From: Aspidiotus rigidus
Lineage: Eukaryota > Arthropoda > Insecta > Hemiptera > Diaspididae
Direction: 5' to 3'
Assembly (NCBI GenBank): GCA_035079385.1
Contig: JAVHKY010000011.1
Location: 12,852,001-12,916,000, forward strand
Length of the DNA stretch: 64,000 bases
Part shown: piece after piece, positions 24,752 to 37,400 of the stretch
Numbering within the stretch: the first letter of the stretch is position 1
Layout: every line of letters starts with the position of its first letter
Notes under the pieces: model-generated
The model's input: the letters and a program-made list of their open reading frames with translations, nothing else
Databases searched by the model: none
Told to the model about the DNA's origin: nothing
Made by a program: the position numbers and the translations under genes

Positions 24752-27700
24752 GTAAGTTAGAAAACCATATACTGTACCTATTTATTAGATGTTGGTAGGT
24801 ACTTGATAAATCATTAAGCAGGAGACTTCTCTATTCCTGTCGTTATTACCCACTATTCTATTTGTTTGTTTGTTTGTTTGTTTGTTTGCTTGTTTGTTCT
24901 TGCTTCTAAATTTGCTAATACCTCTAGATCATTCTTTTAGTTATGATTCTGAAGTTTTTATTCTCTATATAGCTTTCAAACATTCACTTCAATAATGTAT
25001 TTTCCTATAAATTTTTAGACAGACTGATTTACCAGACATCAGTAATGCAGTTCTGGAAAGATTTGAAAGTATTAAGAAATCTCCAGCCGATAGAAGATCA
25101 TACAGAGGGTTGAAATTGAACAATCTGATGAAAATATTATTAATCAGTGACCCGTCAACGGCCAAATCCGCAGCCTCCATAAATATTGGTGTTGGTAAGT
25201 ATGACTAATATAAGTCGACAAATAACTTAGACCTACCTATGTACACAATAGAAGAAATTCTCTCGCAAAATCTGGAAAAATTTACAAATTGAAGAGCTAA
25301 CCCTATCCAGCATTTTATTTTATTCTATTTATCTATGTTTTCTTTGGTAATTTATATTTCTTTTTGATGGGTCAATAGGAGATGGCATATTCAATGTGGG
25401 TAGGTAATGATTGTTGTGAGTTTTTTTCTTTCTTTTCTTTCTGTTTTTTTTTTTTTTTTTTTTTTTTTGGAGTTGGAAAAAATTTTTTCGGCCAACGTTT
25501 TCTATATTGGTATAGAAGAAAATTTTCTTGGTCAAGATTTTCTATATTGGTATAGAAATAGATTACAGTCACGTTTGTCATTCATTTTGATACTCAATAA
25601 CTTATGTCTTAAAAATACAAGGATCTCGATCATCCAACTTCAAGATTTTCTAGCAGCAAAGATTTGAAAAAATTGAGATGATTCCTATTGAGTAGGTGGA
25701 ACTTCTTAAAGTTATTACAGTTCTTCGAATCGAGTTTAATCATTATGTACTGTGTGACGTATATTTTACATATTGGTATAATTATCAAGAAACTTCTCCT
25801 TCTGGACAAGCGGTAAATAGAGTCAAATCCTCAACGTGCGTCTGTCAGTATAGTTTTGGAGCCAACTCATCAACTCAAAACTTTTTCGTTTGCACATTGT
25901 TCAGTCTAGTCTGTCTAAATATCTAGGTACTTTACCTACCTATTGAAAATATTTTGTCTTTTGCTTATTGCTTCAGGTTCTATGAACGATTCTCGAGGCG
26001 TACCAGGCATTTCTCACCTTGTCATTACCATGGTACCTGGAGCTAGTAAACAACATCCAGATAATATGTACGAATTTGAAAAATTTGTCAGCGCTCGTGG
26101 TGGTAGCCTACAAACAAGCTCCGAGTTTGAAGAGCAAAGTTTTGGGTTTGACGTCAATTCTGATCGTTTATCTGAAACTCTGATACGGTGAGGTTTAATT
26201 AAGAACCACTGGTAAAATAACAAGAAATCTTCTCCTGTCTCATCAAATTTAGATTTCACTTTTTTTACATTCAGATTTGCTGAATTTCTGTTGGAACCGC
26301 TTTTGTCCTTCACGGTAACAGAGGAATTTTTGGATAATACGGTTGAAATCATTCAAAATCAATATAAGGAAAATATTCAGGACGATGCATATCGGATAAC
26401 TGAAGTGGAACGATTATTAAGTAAAGGAAATCACCCGTATGGTCATTTTCATGACGGTGAGTAGCCACTTAAGCTTAATGACGTGGCATACTCATTTCAT
26501 TTTCTATTTTTCGCTCAAAAATATGCATTGGTTTCTTATTTTTAGGTAACAAAGCTAGCTTGTATGAACACACCAAAAATCTTCCTGAAAGATCGAATGA
26601 AGAGGAACCAGATCCAAAGAAAATATCACTCATTGAGAAGGTACAGAACTTCCACTCTACCTGGTATTCTGCAAATATCATGAATCTGGTTGTCCTCGGA
26701 AAAGGTAGGGTCATTTCAAATTTTAATTCTAATATATTGCAAAAAGCCTCTGAATATGTACTATAAGAGAAATGATTGTGAATGAATTGGAGTTCGGGAA
26801 ATTGCCAAAAATCAAGTTTCTTGTTTTCTTAGTCAATAATAATGAGGAAGAACGCTGTTTACCATGATTCAAACTTCGAAATATTTAAAGCTAAAATGAT
26901 TTTCATTCAAGGAAATTTCACACTCCTGGATCGAGACAATATTGCGTGCTCAAAGGAAAAGAAAACTACAGCTTTGCATGATAGGATACACAAAAGATTG
27001 AATGCATGAACGTGGTATAAATTGATGTTATTATTTTCATTATTACTTACATTTTTCTTTCAATCAAGAAAAATTGGATGACTTGGAAATGATGGTCCTT
27101 CCATTGGTCAAAAATATCGAGAACAAGAACGTGAAGCGAATTATCTACAATAGTCCAAACCATCATCCCTGGGGACCTGGACACTTGAGGAACAAGATTT
27201 TTATAGCGCCTTTCTCGACGGACGAGGAGGTTCTTCGTCTGAATTTTCCTATTCGAGACATTCGCAACCTGTACAAAACAGCCGTAAGTATATATAGGTA
27301 TTGATTGTTAATATCAAGAGAAAGGTTGAGCATTTACCGTGAAGCATAATCTTTGAAAGTCATTTTGCCGACGATCTTGGATACAACGTTACAAATCATT
27401 TTAATTGCAAATACTTCTACTTAATGTGTCACTTTCGGTATCATAGAATTGGAATGAGTAGCCTAGCTGTGATGATAGACCATCCAAAAATTGTCACATT
27501 TCTTTGCGGGAACATGGCTCACAATTCCTGAACGTTGATTATTCGTCCTCACCTTTTTGAAATAGGTAGGCCTATACGTTTTTTCATGAACCGTTCTAAA
27601 TCCTCTATATTCTAGCCAGAAAAGTACCTTGATCTTCTATTGACGCACCGTGGACCAGGCAGTCTTTTTTCTGCACTTCGGAAAAAAGAGTTCTGCGATA

Positions 27701-30700
27701 ATATGAAAACTGAGGCAGTATGTGCTACCGGGTTTGGAGTGTTTAATGTAACGTTCAGCCTTACCAAAGAAGGTGTGAAGAAAGTGGATGAAATTATAAA
27801 TTTATTTTTCCAGGTAGGTATCCGGTATATGGATGGAAAATATTTGGAAAAATAATTACAAAACTTTACAAATTGATGATTTTTTCTGTAGTATATCCTC
27901 TTGCTGAATGAGAAAGGTATGAAAAGAGAGATATTCGAAGAGTTGCAGATGATACAGGATTTAAAATTTAAATATGAACGACCCGGAGTTATCAATGCAT
28001 TGGATTATGTGACGGACTTATCCTCTGATATGCATGTGAGTTGTCAGAAATTGTTTCTCGACTTTATAGGTAATATTTTTAGTCATGTCTTAAATTTTAA
28101 TACTCGATATTTCTTTCATTTTCTCCTGCAAATAGCACTACCGCATTGATGATATTCTGTCTCATCATTATCTTCTGGAGCAGTGGGAACCACTGTGTGT
28201 CCAACAATTACTAGCTTATCTCAAACCAGACAACATGAAGTGATTATTAACTTGGATTTGCATTTTTTTTTGATACCGCTTTGCCCTTCTACAATATAAA
28301 TTACTTCAAATTGCAGCGCTACAATTGTCAGCGAATCAGTTATTCCATTGACGGACAAAGAAGCACCATATTACAAAGCAGAATATGCGATCAAGAAAAT
28401 ATCAGATATGCTCATGAAGGTTTGTGATAAGCTCACTCATGGGCTAGGTTGTACTTTACTGGGCCTATAATGCCGTGCAAAGAAATAGAACAGTACCTAG
28501 ATTTGAAAATCAAGTTTCTGGTGGGGAGAATCTCAAAATGTATAATCATGCTACCAAGAATAACTGTTCCAAATATTATTCTGATTCTCATTATGTTTGC
28601 TGATGTTGAGTTTTTCAAATTTTTTAAAAATAATCTCGTCAGTATTGAATTTTTTGTTGTAGGGGAAAATTGGTTTGAAAATTGGCAGCTACTGCATTGT
28701 TTTTTTTTCTTTTTGATGAAATATTCAGTTTACTTTGCCAATCATACCAAGATAAATCTAATGAAGTTTACCCTTTTTTTTTTTATTATTATTCATTTTC
28801 AGTCGTGTAGCCTACTTGGTATTTTGTAATTGAAATTTGCTTATTTTGTCACAGAGATGGAAATCTGTGCGTCCTAATCTTGAATTTCAACTTCCATTGA
28901 CAAATGAATTTATACCAAAGAACTTTGATCTGTACATGGCTAGCCATAAGGTATGCGATGATGTGTGCATATAGTTTTGTTAACTTGAAGTTTATCACTT
29001 GGGATAATTTTAATGTTTTTATTGAAGGGGCTAAAGAAACCGTACATATTGCATAAATCAGCAATATTTCAATTATGGTTCCAACAGGATGACTCCTTCA
29101 AATCTCCAAAACTTTCAGTTAATTTTGAGCTTTTTAGGTTAGTTTTGTGAATTTATTTCCATAGTTCAGAAGCGCAAGGATGGCAACTTCTATGTCTATA
29201 AGACATAACGCCTAGCTATTGAAAACTTGATACCGTTGAATTTTGGATCGTTGAATCAAGTGCGTTTAGAAATTTAGGTCTGGTGCGCTAGTTGACAGCC
29301 TACTCGTATTGAGAAAATTCAACTTTCTGAAAAGAACGAGACAACAGAAGAGTTAATCTCTAAATGAATTGACATATCTATTTTTCAATACCAGTGTGAC
29401 GTTTGTTTTTTATTTTCAGTAAACTGATTCACCTAGATCCATTTCAACGCTCTTTGTGGTACATGATTTTTGACCGTACACTACCCCCTCTGCTGACAGA
29501 ATATTTCTATTCTGCTACTTTGGTTGGATTTAAACTGGATATTAAAGCAGAACATGATAAATTTGTGGTTTGTATAAAAGCGTATTACTTACCTTTATGA
29601 ATTGAAATAATTTGGTGATTAACCTTATTAGTCACTCTGGCATTCTTATATTTTTGCCTTGATTGGAGTTTTTGACCTATTATGTTATTTAGGTGAAGTT
29701 ATATGGCTTTAGTGACACAATGCCAATACTATTGAAAAAACTACTTTCAAAAATGACCAATATCGGAAGTCTTTTGAATAAAGAAAGTTTCGATGAATTA
29801 CATCAAAAGGTATCCATATTAATAATGATTAATGTTGGACTCGACAATCTCCAGCACCTTATTTTAGAATTTAGAATAACTTTAAATTAAGACTGAGCAC
29901 CCATGAAGATGACACCTCTTCTCCTTCTTTCCCTCTCTTACTATTGTTTTTTCTTTTCTCATCCAACATTCACCCACTACCCATCATGTGTTAGGAAAAA
30001 CGCCTCCTTTCTTTTTCTCTCTCTCTATGCAACATTTAGGACCGTCATCTCTCTTCCCTTCAGAATCATTTTGGGAAAGAAGGCGGTATCTTGTTGTTTT
30101 ATTTCTGCGGCTTTTTGCAAATTCTCTTCGCACATTTACTCTCTGTAGTATTTGTCCGTTGTCGTTCACTTACTCATTGTGGTAATTGTCGTTCTCAATC
30201 ATGTAAGGACTTTGAATAATATAGTCATATTGGCAATCGCTTGAATTTAAGCCGAATCTAATTTTTCATAATTTTCAAAGCATTGCCCAAGGGGAGTAGA
30301 AGCTATTAAATTGTTTATATTTAGTTTATTTCATGTACAAATCTCAATTTTTGTTTCCTTTCATCTTCTTCTTTTGCGCCCTCTCTCACAACAAAATTCC
30401 TCGGGATAAGATGCTTTCCATATGAAAAAGCTGTACCTAGCTCTCATCACATTTTTGGGAGCTTTTACCCCATTTCTGCATATTCTTATCAACAATATAT
30501 TTTCAAGTTTGTAGATCAATGTAGTCATCAATTAAGAGAGAATCCACTTCTTCAAGTGAATTGGACCCTAGAACAGTTGCAAAATAACGGTAGATGGAGT
30601 GTCCAGAATAACCTGAATGCCGCAAAAAGTGAGCTTTGATATTACTTACCTTGAAGAAATTAGTCATGGCATTTGCCCATGAATTTCCATATTTTGTTTT

Positions 30701-33008
30701 GAAATTTCAGGATTGCATTATGGAGATTTTCAGAAATTTTCAATAAACATATTTCGGCGTATTTACATCCAAGCTTTAGTACTTGGTAATTGTACTGAAC
30801 AAGTTAAGTTAACCCCGCTGTGAAGATGCTATGGTAAATTTATATATTACAACATTATGGTTAATTCTTTGTATTGCTGTGTTTGTTCTGTTTAGATAGG
30901 AATGCAACTTGTAAGTGTTGTGGAAGAATCATTCCCTTCCAGCGGTGGCATGTTACCTTCCGAAGTATACCAAAAAAGAAGCGTAGAACTTGCACATGGT
31001 TATTTGATTAAATTTTACCTCATATTTCTTCCTTTTTTAGATGATATCCCGAGATCTCTAACTTTGTATCAGTATAATTTGACATATTATGGGTAGGAAG
31101 TCAAGGACTTCAGATTTATATTCCTTTCTAAGGAACTTCTCATCAACCATCAATAGGCATTCTTTCTTGATATTGAACCAATTTTTCTTATTGAAAGTAA
31201 CAGGTGCAAGATTTTTTTTTGTTGTGCTCTTTCAATGGGGAGGGAGGAATTGCAAATTATTGAAAACGTTCTATACCTTTTTATACATCCACACTTTCAT
31301 TATTTCCTGATGGGTAAAAAATGAGATCATTTATATAATCATTATGTAATTGCGTTTGACATTTTTCTGGGGATCCGAATTCCTTTCCCGTGCCTGCATT
31401 ACGTGACATCGTTGCAGTTATGAATTTTTCTTGGTGATTTATCTTGGCTAAACCTCTTCTGTTGAAATTAGGTTCTCATTTCATTTACCAGTCTCTCACC
31501 AATTTGGACAATTATCATGGTTATGGTACCTATTACCAACTGCTGACAGACCCATCAGATTTTTACAGTGTGGCATGTTCTCTTGTCTACGACATAATTC
31601 GTGAACCGTGTCAGAAAATTCAACAGGTGAAAACCGAAGTTTGTCACTTTTTTTTTACTTTCATGGGTGGGTAGTTCACATGATACGGTAGCTATTCATT
31701 TCATAAGGAGAGAATTTAGAATAGGATTCAAAAACAACGTTTTTTTTCTTCTTGTGCTTGATTTTTTTTTCTATTTTACAGATTCCAAGTATTGTTTGCA
31801 TACCAGTGAATGAGTCTGGTGTTGAAGGATTTCTCATCATGATGATGTCAAAGAAGGTTCCACAGATTATGGATTCACATGTGGAGAAATTTTTCCGCAA
31901 TACACTGGTAGGTGGATGGAGAGACCTGTAATTGAAAACTTTTCATGAGAGCCGGAGCGTGATCTCGGGCCTCCACCAAAGTGCGACTTCTGTCATGTCT
32001 GTTTTTTTTTTCTTCTTCTCCTTTGATGGATATTTGTTTACCACCATAATTTTATAGTTTCCCCCTCCCCCCCCCCACAAATACCCTAAATCCAGCCCTG
32101 TTCTCATACTGATTTACTTGTTTGTTCAATTTAATTTTTTTCCTGTTCAAGAAAACATTGGTCGATGTTTCTGATCATGACTTTAAAATACTAAAACAAA
32201 ATTTCGAAGTACAATATTACGCGCCACCAACTGACCTAGAAAGACTATCTGACTTACATTGGTACGAAATCAGTGATCAATTTTACGATTTCGATAGAAA
32301 AGCGAGGGAGCTCAAAGCGCTGCGGTCCCTCAACAAAAAAGATTTGATCACATTTTTTCAGGTAAGTCTAAAGATTGCGGTAAATTTGTTCCTTTAAGAA
32401 TTAATCTAAACATTGTACTTACCTGTCTTCCCTGAATTTATCATGTCTTCTGTTCTAGGAAATGTTGGGGCCATCATCTTTAAGACGACGCAAACTGTCT
32501 GTGTATGTATTCCCCACTAACAGGGAAAAAGAGAACGCATCCATCTTACGCAGATTACCTTCTGGAGTACGTATGTATTTTGAATTTGAGGAATTGACGT
32601 TGTTTGAAAACGAGATCACAAATTTGACGATTGTTATCAGTTCTTATGAAAGAAATTCGGTGTCGTTTTCAAGGCCGTCGAGAAGATTTCCGGGCCCGGG
32701 AGAAATGAAACTGCCAACCCACAAAATTTTTCGCTTGTTTCGCTCGCAATTAACTTTTCTTAAAGAAAGCAAGGTGCAAGCCTCGTGGGCCCCCGTAGAA
32801 ACCCGGGCTCAGCTCTCTACAGGCCTGGTCGTTTTCCATAAATCTCTAGACTCTTATCCTGGCCTGCTCATAAACTACAATAGGCAATGACTGAAGGTGC
32901 TTATAGGAGAAGTAATTTTGCCTTGATATGTTTCAGGCTATCAGATTGGAATCTCAAACTACCTTTCATGGTAGTATGCATTTACTGCCCCTAAATTCCA
33001 AACTTTGA
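24681..33008 (+). CDS. gene A: secreted IDE-like pseudoprotease (M16A), complete, 22 exons
   Basis: Exons: 24681-24751, 25019-25194, 25977-26187, 26275-26456, 26546-26704, 27069-27283, 27616-27813, 27892-28035, 28136-28239, 28317-28419, 28855-28950, 29028-29137, 29420-29567, 29693-29809, 30508-30628, 30711-30802, 30896-30998, 31472-31638, 31782-31907, 32152-32361, 32459-32566, 32937-33008. All join in frame, giving 1010 residues (human IDE is 1019). Homology to insulin-degrading enzyme runs throughout: YRGL near residue 45, LLISDPSTAKSAAS, GVPGISH, GPGSL at 351-355, four M16 domains. The zinc motif HxxEH is HLVIT (96-100) and the third ligand Glu is Gln182; Arg and Tyr of the substrate site before GVEGF are also absent. 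Thus no metallopeptidase activity is expected. Residues 1-24 form a signal-peptide-like leader (MFLPINIIILSLIFC). Fold and chamber are kept, so peptide binding is possible. Splice sites are my inference; the last exon is short. A poly(A) signal AATAAA lies at 33028. Confidence 0.88.
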
Positions 33009-33027
33009 CATTGAGCCTACAACATGA

Positions 33028-33033
33028 AATAAA
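33028..33033 (+). terminator. poly(A) signal of gene A
   Basis: AATAAA twenty bases after the stop codon of gene A. Confidence 0.5.
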
Positions 33034-34358
33034 ATCAACTCAGAAGATTTACGAATCAAGTTTCATTTCTAGTCATTTCTTAATGAGTAGAAGCTAGTTA
33101 TTCTCTTCAGGACAAGAGTATTTTTTGAATAAAATAAATTATTCTGACGTTTTACTCAATTGAATTACTGAAAGGTGGAAAATGGAGATCTTAAGGGAAG
33201 GCTGGGCGATGTTCTTCTCATAAAATACTGGAGTGGGTAAGAGAAGAAAAATTTCAGCTCTTGGAAAATCTGGTGACTGTTGAAGTAAAACAGGAGAAAA
33301 GCTCACACCACCAAACACAATAACACGCTATCTAGTGTAACGCGGCTCAAATACTAGCTTGCAATATATTTTGAAGTCCTTCATTAAGTCAGCCAACTCT
33401 CTCCAAAACAGTTCATTGAAATTCCCACGAGACAGTTTTTCTTTTCTACATTTTATAGGCTTACGACTTGATTAGGATTTTTTTTACCTTATGATTTTTT
33501 CAAATCCTTTCTTCATAAATTTATGGAAAAAATGTTTCGGAATATATTCCATTTCTTCCAGTCTCCAATAGGGCAAGCCTAACTGACGTTGAATCTTCAA
33601 AATTTCATACGGCTCACTGTAGGCATTTAAACAGAAATTTTCCAGCGTCCGCTGATGACATAACGATCAAAGCCTGTAATTTTCAAAGTTCTTCATCCAC
33701 AGGGACTTAAGCCAAAGAAAGTTTTCCCTTATAGCAACCTGTCGTGGTATCCTCAGCATTATTCTCCATGCACAGAGGAGGAGCAGCGGTATCGTTGATG
33801 GGCAATTTGTCTCCTCCCTGTGTGCAGTTCAAGAAATACGTGGCATCTGTAATGGATGGGCTCATTGTATTGTAAACTTGCTGCATGAGGATAAGAAGTA
33901 ACGCGGTGGTGGCTTTTACAAGCCGAAAGGCAATGTTTGCTCCTATGCTCCATGGATAGAATGTACTAAAGTAACTATGTATCAACAATAATGACAGTAA
34001 ATAGATAGGTATCTAAGATATACAGAGTTTGTCTCTCATGGATAGAATGTACTGATGTGACTATCAACAAGAAGGGCAGCAAATAAGTACCTGAAGTACA
34101 TGAAGTCTGTCTACCAGATGACAGGTATTGTAGTAAGTCTGGCCTTGTTTGCTTCAAATCCTAAATGAAGAAACAATTTAATCCCTCCTGCTTTGCTTGA
34201 TTTAAACAAGTGTTCCTGCAATATTTACTGTCATTTTTGCCATATAATCAATGAAGTTGATGATTCAATGCGCGTTTCCTCATTTCATGTCACTGATTAT
34301 TGGTACCCAAATTTTTCATGTAGACACCTTGGGTGGTAGGTGAAATTATCTGATTGAA
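33034..34358. other. spacer between genes A and B, with a diverged 86-bp tandem duplication
   Basis: No exon was found. CATGGATAGAATGTACT starts at 33951 and again at 34037, each followed by related sequence (ATCAACAA..., a CAGTAAAT/CAGCAAAT block, then GTACCTA-like and GTTTGTCT/GTCTGTCT), so about 86 bp is duplicated in tandem. The minus-strand frames here have no motif. Confidence 0.5.
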
Positions 34359-34411
34359 ATGTTTCTGTATATTATTAACATTGTATTCTTTTGGTCGATG
34401 AATGAGTGCAC
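34359..34411 (+). CDS. gene B exon 1: signal-peptide exon
   Basis: Seventeen codons plus two bases from ATG 34359 to a GTAAGT donor at 34412, in the same phase as gene A exon 1. Hydrophobic core FLYIINIVFFW. It is the shortest of the four leaders. Confidence 0.7.
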
Positions 34412-37400
34412 GTAAGTTGGAAATCCGTTGATTAGATCTTGAGTGTAAAATTATTTTTTCCTTTCCATTAGTATCAAAACTACTAACAAAACGATAATAC
34501 ATTTTTTGAAATAATTGTAGTTTGGACAGACGCAAACTCATTGTAATTTTATATATCTGAGAATAATTGCAACTTGTAGTCGCTCTACTTTCTCTAAAAT
34601 TGGTTTGTTATAATGTGAGTCTTTGAATTTACAGAGTAAACGACTTTTCGGCTGCTGATGCAGTAATAAAGAGGTATGAGCGAATCACTCAACCATCTAC
34701 AGATTCAAGATCATACAGAGGGTTGGAATTGAATAATCGTATGAAAATATTATTAATCAGTGACTCTAAAACGGACAAGGCTGCTGCATTTGTGAATATT
34801 GGTGTTGGTAAGTCCGACCAAAATGATCATCAGCCACAAGTGAATTTTGTCAAGTTGGGTGCCTATTTCATAGAAACTCATTGTTCTCTCTAATACAAGA
34901 GCCATAATAATAGTAATGTCGGTGATTAGAAATCTAGCCTAATGACTTTTCTGTCAAGTTTCCATCTGACGATGCACCCATAAGACTGAAAGTTTGCATT
35001 TTACCAAATTGACTGTAAATCCCATAAGGCATAAGTATGTAAATGGGATTGCCAGATACCTATTACTTTTTTTGTCAATGGTCTATCAATGAGCTTTGAT
35101 AGAAGCTTGCTTTGGCCTATTTAAAAGCATTGTGGCTACATACGAGTATGGCAGCCAAATGGCTGGCAGGTATTTTTCCGGTGAGGGAATTCCAGGAATA
35201 ATTACTGAGAAAGTTTTCTTGTACCTACTTATTTTTGATGGTTTCTTTAAGCTAACAGAACCCGATACAACTTTTTTGTCTCCCATTGAAATTGTCTAAT
35301 TTTCAATATTAATTTTCTATTTACTGCCACAGGTTCCTTGAATGATTCTCGTGGCGTGCCAGGTTTAGCTCACCTTGTCGTTTCTATGGTGCCTGCAGCC
35401 AGCAGACAGCATCCTGACAACATGTTTGAATTTGATAAATTTTTGAACACTTGTGGTGGTAGTTTGAAATTAAATTCCACATTAGAGGAGCAAAGTTTTG
35501 GTTATGATGTAAATTCCGATTGCTTAGCTGAAACTCTCGAAAGGTAAAGATCATGTACAATAATGAATCAATCTTTAAAATTAAAAATTGAACAACTTTT
35601 ATTCTGGTTTTGTGCCTTCAGATTTTCTGAATTCCTCTTAGAACCACTTTTGTCTTTCGGGGTGTCTGAACAATGGATAGATAATGCGGTTCAGTTCCTC
35701 CAAAATCAATATGTAGGTAATGCTAAGAACGATGCATTCCGGATAACCGAAGTGGAACGTTTATCGAGTAAAGAAAATCACGCGTATAATCATTTTCACG
35801 ATGGTAGGTATAGGTAAATTTTTTTTTTTTTTTTTCAGTTGAGGTATTTAGAGTTATTGGCTTTTTCCTAGGTAACGAAGAATCCCTTTATGAACACGCC
35901 AAACATCTTCCAGAAAGATTGAATAAAAATAGTCCGGATCCAAAGAAGATGTCACTTATTGACAAAGTTAGGCAGTTTCACTCAACCTGGTATTCTGCAA
36001 ATATCATGAACTTGGTTGTGTTGGGAAAAGGTAGCTTTGCTTCTTGAGAACACGTTCTTATGATTCGGACTGAGCATATTGTAGGTGCGCCAGCGTCGAT
36101 TGATGAAATATTGATAAGCGCAGTAATATCCGTAACACATAGGTATAATATATGGCGATTTTCAAGTATTTGTCCAAATTACTCAGAACAGAGCAATTCT
36201 GAAGAAAAACACAGAGAATCAAATTGAAAGAATGTAAAATTTCCTAAAATCACTTGATTTCCAATTAAATTAGCAATTTTTCATATCCCATTTGAATTAC
36301 ATTGAAGAAATTGTTGACGATAGCGACACCTATAATATGCCCAGTCCAAATTGTGTTGAAAAATTCTTTTGTTGCATATTTGTACTGGTAGGCAACGCAG
36401 ATGGTGCCCGTTGAACATTTGATGTCCCCATGGCAAAAACACCTGTATTATGTACCCAATTGGGAATATTTTCGGGAAATGATGGGCCAAGAACGTTCAA
36501 CGGGTGAACGGAAGCATTCCTGAAATTGATCAAAATAAATTATTCATGAGAAGGTATCTTGCAGAAATTTAACGCTCTACAAATAATGTTGTTCTTTCAA
36601 TTTCTCTACTGAATGGCTTTTTCCTCGACTTATTTCAAGGAAACTCAATTATTATCGTTCAGATAGAAAAGTTTGTTCCGATCCCGTTTGCATTTTTATG
36701 TTTTGTAACACTCCTAGCGTATGACCATGTAGGCTTAGATGAATAGTAAGCGTTACACTTGGCTAGATATCTAAAAGTTGATCTATCTGTGTTATTAAAA
36801 TTCGAGGCATAGCTGAAATTGAGGTCATGAAACGGCGATATTAGAAATTCTGGAGACTTATGGTTTTCAATACTTTCAAAGGTAAAATAATGCTACCATT
36901 GAATCTTGGTCCTTGAAAATACCCAGGCCTTTGCTATTCCCATTTTCTGAAATTTTGGTGTGTAGAGAATTTCCAACATGAATTCTTCAAGAGTGTGTCA
37001 GGCATATTTGTATGAATTTAGCTTTACAAAAACAAAAAAAAAAAAAAAAGAATCAGGGTCCACCAACACTTCTAGCTCCTTCACTCTCGAAGATCGATCA
37101 GATTTAGCTCAAGTGTGCTACCAAAATAGTCAAACGTGCAAAGAAAGAGTATTATTTTGATTAAAATTATGTTTTATTCATTTTTAATGGTAAAATTATA
37201 TTAGGTACCTCATTATGAAAAAAAAAAAATTAACAATAATAATAAATTTTGTCAATGTTACGAGTATTATTTAAATTTAAAGGATTAGATGATTTTTAGT
37301 ATTTTAATTAATCGATTTTATTCAATTTATTTTATTTCAGTAATTATGATTTTAATCTTTCCATTTATTCATTTAATCATCTTACATAATATTAATAAAT

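Noticed and set aside
32462..32890. 142-codon frame starting in the exon 21 region of gene A
   Set aside because: Only the first 36 codons align with genes B and C; after the GTACGT donor at 32567 it is intron read-through.
34102..34164. Leader-like ATG frame (MKSVYQMTGIVVSLALF) upstream of gene B, considered as its first exon
   Set aside because: It reaches a stop without a phase-2 donor, while 34359-34411 has the same structure as the other three first exons.
37160..37200. Processed or mitochondrial sequence further upstream of the cytochrome b match
   Set aside because: A-runs and general AT-richness only; no codon pattern before about 37266.
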